Source of the DNA: Candidatus Omnitrophota bacterium
GTDB lineage: Bacteria; Omnitrophota; Gorgyraeia; Gygaellales; Profunditerraquicolaceae
Direction of reading: 5' to 3'
Assembly (NCBI GenBank): GCA_020062065.1
Contig: JAGUWZ010000131.1
Location: 1-5,650, forward strand
DNA: 5,650 nucleotides
Positions 4,495 through 5,650 of this stretch are shown here, in pieces. The position numbers and the translations under genes were made by a program. Below the pieces are notes generated by a model that had not been told where the DNA came from, did no database searches, and saw only the letters and a program-made list of their open reading frames with translations. The number at the start of each line of letters is the position of its first letter. Positions within the stretch are counted from its first letter, which is position 1.

Positions 4495-5650
4495 TTAATC
4501 TTGCCTCAATTTCCTTTAAGATTTTATCCTCGGGCAACGCAATCTTTTCCTGGCTGCGCCTTGATTTTAATTCTAACGTATGTTTCTTTAAAAACTCCTT
4601 GCCGACTATCACCTGCAGCGGTATGCCAATTAAATCCGCGTCTTTAAACTTCACCCCGGCGCGTTCATCGCGGTCATCCAAGAGTGTTTCAATGCCATTT
4701 TCTTTAAATTCCTGATAGATACCTTCAGCCTTTTCTATAATCTTTTTATCCGTTACATCTAAAGCCAGAACAACCACTTTATACGGACTTAAATCTTTTG
4801 GCCAGATGATGCCTTCATTATCGTGATTCTGTTCGATTATTGTAGAGATAAGCCGCGAAACACCTATACCATAACAGCCCATAATTATGGGTTTTAAGAC
4901 GCCTTTTGCGTCGAGAAAACTTGCGCCTAACACCGAACTATATTTAATCCCTAATTTAAAGATATGGCCGACTTCAATAGCGTTGGTTTTCTTCAAGTTC
5001 TGCTTGCATTTAGGACAGGGTTGTTCGTTCTCGTCTTTATATCCTTTAGCAAACCCACAGTCAGGACAAACCCAGACTATGTCCTCACCGCTTTCTGCTG
5101 GAACCATGAACTCATGCGAAACATTACCCCCCATTATCCCGGGATCTGCCTCAATAGTTAAAAAATTCAAGCTGCATCTTTTAAATATCCTGTTATAGGC
5201 GGCAAGCATCGCGGAATAACTCTTTTGTAGTCCTTCTTCATCCCGGTCAAAACTATAAGCGTCTTTCATGACAAATTCATTTGCCCTCACCAATCCAAAA
5301 CGCGGTCTTATCTCATCTCTGAACTTTGTCTGTATCTGATAAAGAATTAAAGGTAACTGCTTATAAGACGATATATAGCTCTTGACTAAATCAGTTATTA
5401 CCTCCTCATGGGTTGGACCAAGACAGACATTTCTGCCTCTTCTGTCGAGGAATCTTATCATTACATCGCCCACAGTTTTATCGCGCCCGGTTTTTATCCA
5501 TAAATCCAGAGGCTGTAGCGCTGGAAGCAACAACTCATTGGCACCGCAGCCGTTCATCTCCTGGCGGATTATCTTCTCGATATTCTCCAATACTTTTAAA
5601 CCCAAAGGCAGATATGTATACACACCTGCCATGAGCATCCTCACTAATCC
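4487..5650 (-). CDS. proS: Prolyl-tRNA synthetase, C-terminal 387 residues, lacking the editing insertion (5' end outside window)
   Basis: Class II synthetase that charges tRNA-Pro in the cytoplasm. Numbered from the first visible residue (Gly at 5648-5650), it contains AGVYTYLPLG (8-17), motif 1 ending in LLLPALQPLDLW (40-51), GPTHEEVIT (78-86), motif 2 FRDEIRPRFG (110-119), motif 3 GCYGIGVSR (258-266), and a C-terminal anticodon-binding domain from about 282 (WPKDLSPYKV) with LLDDRDERAGVKFKDADLIG (323-342). Sequence typical of ProRS N-termini precedes the GTG at 5642-5644, so that codon is an internal Val and the true start lies outside. Bacterial ProRS normally carries an insertion of about 180 residues between motifs 2 and 3 that removes mischarged Ala. 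Here SHEFMVPAESGED is followed by only about 35 residues, with CPDC (195-198) and CPKC (212-215), before IEVGHIFKLG. The full protein should thus be roughly 420 residues instead of about 570. It overlaps rimP by 8 bp. Confidence 0.97.
   Translation of the reverse strand, partial: GLVRMLMAGVYTYLPLGLKVLENIEKIIRQEMNGCGANELLLPALQPLDLWIKTGRDKTVGDVMIRFLDRRGRNVCLGPTHEEVITDLVKSYISSYKQLPLILYQIQTKFRDEIRPRFGLVRANEFVMKDAYSFDRDEEGLQKSYSAMLAAYNRIFKRCSLNFLTIEADPGIMGGNVSHEFMVPAESGEDIVWVCPDCGFAKGYKDENEQPCPKCKQNLKKTNAIEVGHIFKLGIKYSSVLGASFLDAKGVLKPIIMGCYGIGVSRLISTIIEQNHDNEGIIWPKDLSPYKVVVLALDVTDKKIIEKAEGIYQEFKENGIETLLDDRDERAGVKFKDADLIGIPLQVIVGKEFLKKHTLELKSRRSQEKIALPEDKILKEIEARLSA
4504..4507 (-). promoter_or_regulatory. 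rimP ribosome binding site within proS
   Basis: GAGG on the minus strand ends 9 nt before the GTG start of rimP and lies inside the last codons of proS. Its position, with the 8-bp overlap of the two genes, favours the GTG as the true start and translational coupling. Confidence 0.6.

Noticed and set aside
4950..5110. A frameshift or pseudogene in proS explaining the missing editing domain
   Set aside because: The frame is continuous from motif 2 through motif 3, both flanks are well conserved, and the bridging segment forms an orderly CxxC-x13-CxxC pattern.
4887..5634. Plus-strand open frames opposite proS
   Set aside because: They are antisense to conserved ProRS motifs, and the Cys-rich look of some of them is a mirror effect of the coding strand.
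5642..5644. GTG as the start codon of proS
   Set aside because: The residues before it (Gly-Leu, then Val-Arg) continue the standard ProRS N-terminal pattern leading into AGVYTYLPLG, so the gene extends beyond the window.

Overview
This window is one stretch of a bacterial translation/transcription housekeeping operon, read entirely on the minus strand. In transcription order (right to left) it holds proS (prolyl-tRNA synthetase, 5' end outside the window), rimP (30S maturation factor), nusA (transcription elongation/termination factor), infB (translation initiation factor IF-2) and trpS (tryptophanyl-tRNA synthetase, 3' end outside the window). All five were identified from family motifs in the conceptual translations. 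I see no mobile element, CRISPR array, rRNA or tRNA gene, and no defence or otherwise new multi-gene system. No open reading frame on the plus strand looks real.

Layout. proS and rimP overlap by 8 bp, and rimP starts at GTG. An 83-bp spacer separates rimP from nusA and holds an imperfect GC-rich hairpin plus a good ribosome binding site for nusA. A 107-bp spacer separates nusA from infB and holds four degenerate copies of an 8-bp motif spaced 10-11 bp apart, one of which is also an arm of a stem-loop. The infB stop codon directly abuts the trpS start codon (TAA-ATG). No promoter or rho-independent terminator is visible, so the genes probably share a transcript that starts upstream of the window and runs past its left edge.

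Organism. The rimP-nusA-infB core is widespread in bacteria. Here proS precedes it, no ylxR or L7Ae-like gene lies between nusA and infB, and trpS sits where rbfA/truB often follow. The moderate AT-richness, the abbreviated ProRS and NusA, and the short ATCTGCGT-type intergenic repeats remind me of genomes from uncultivated lineages such as Omnitrophota. That is an impression from memory, not something the sequence proves.

How the genes fit together. RimP matures the 30S subunit. NusA couples RNA polymerase to pausing, termination and antitermination. IF-2 places initiator tRNA on the ribosome. The two synthetases charge tRNA-Pro and tRNA-Trp. The points most worth a second look are a ProRS that lacks the usual editing insertion and instead has a four-cysteine ribbon at that site, a NusA whose N-terminal domain is about 30 residues short, the helically phased repeat in the nusA-infB spacer, and the unusual infB-trpS junction.
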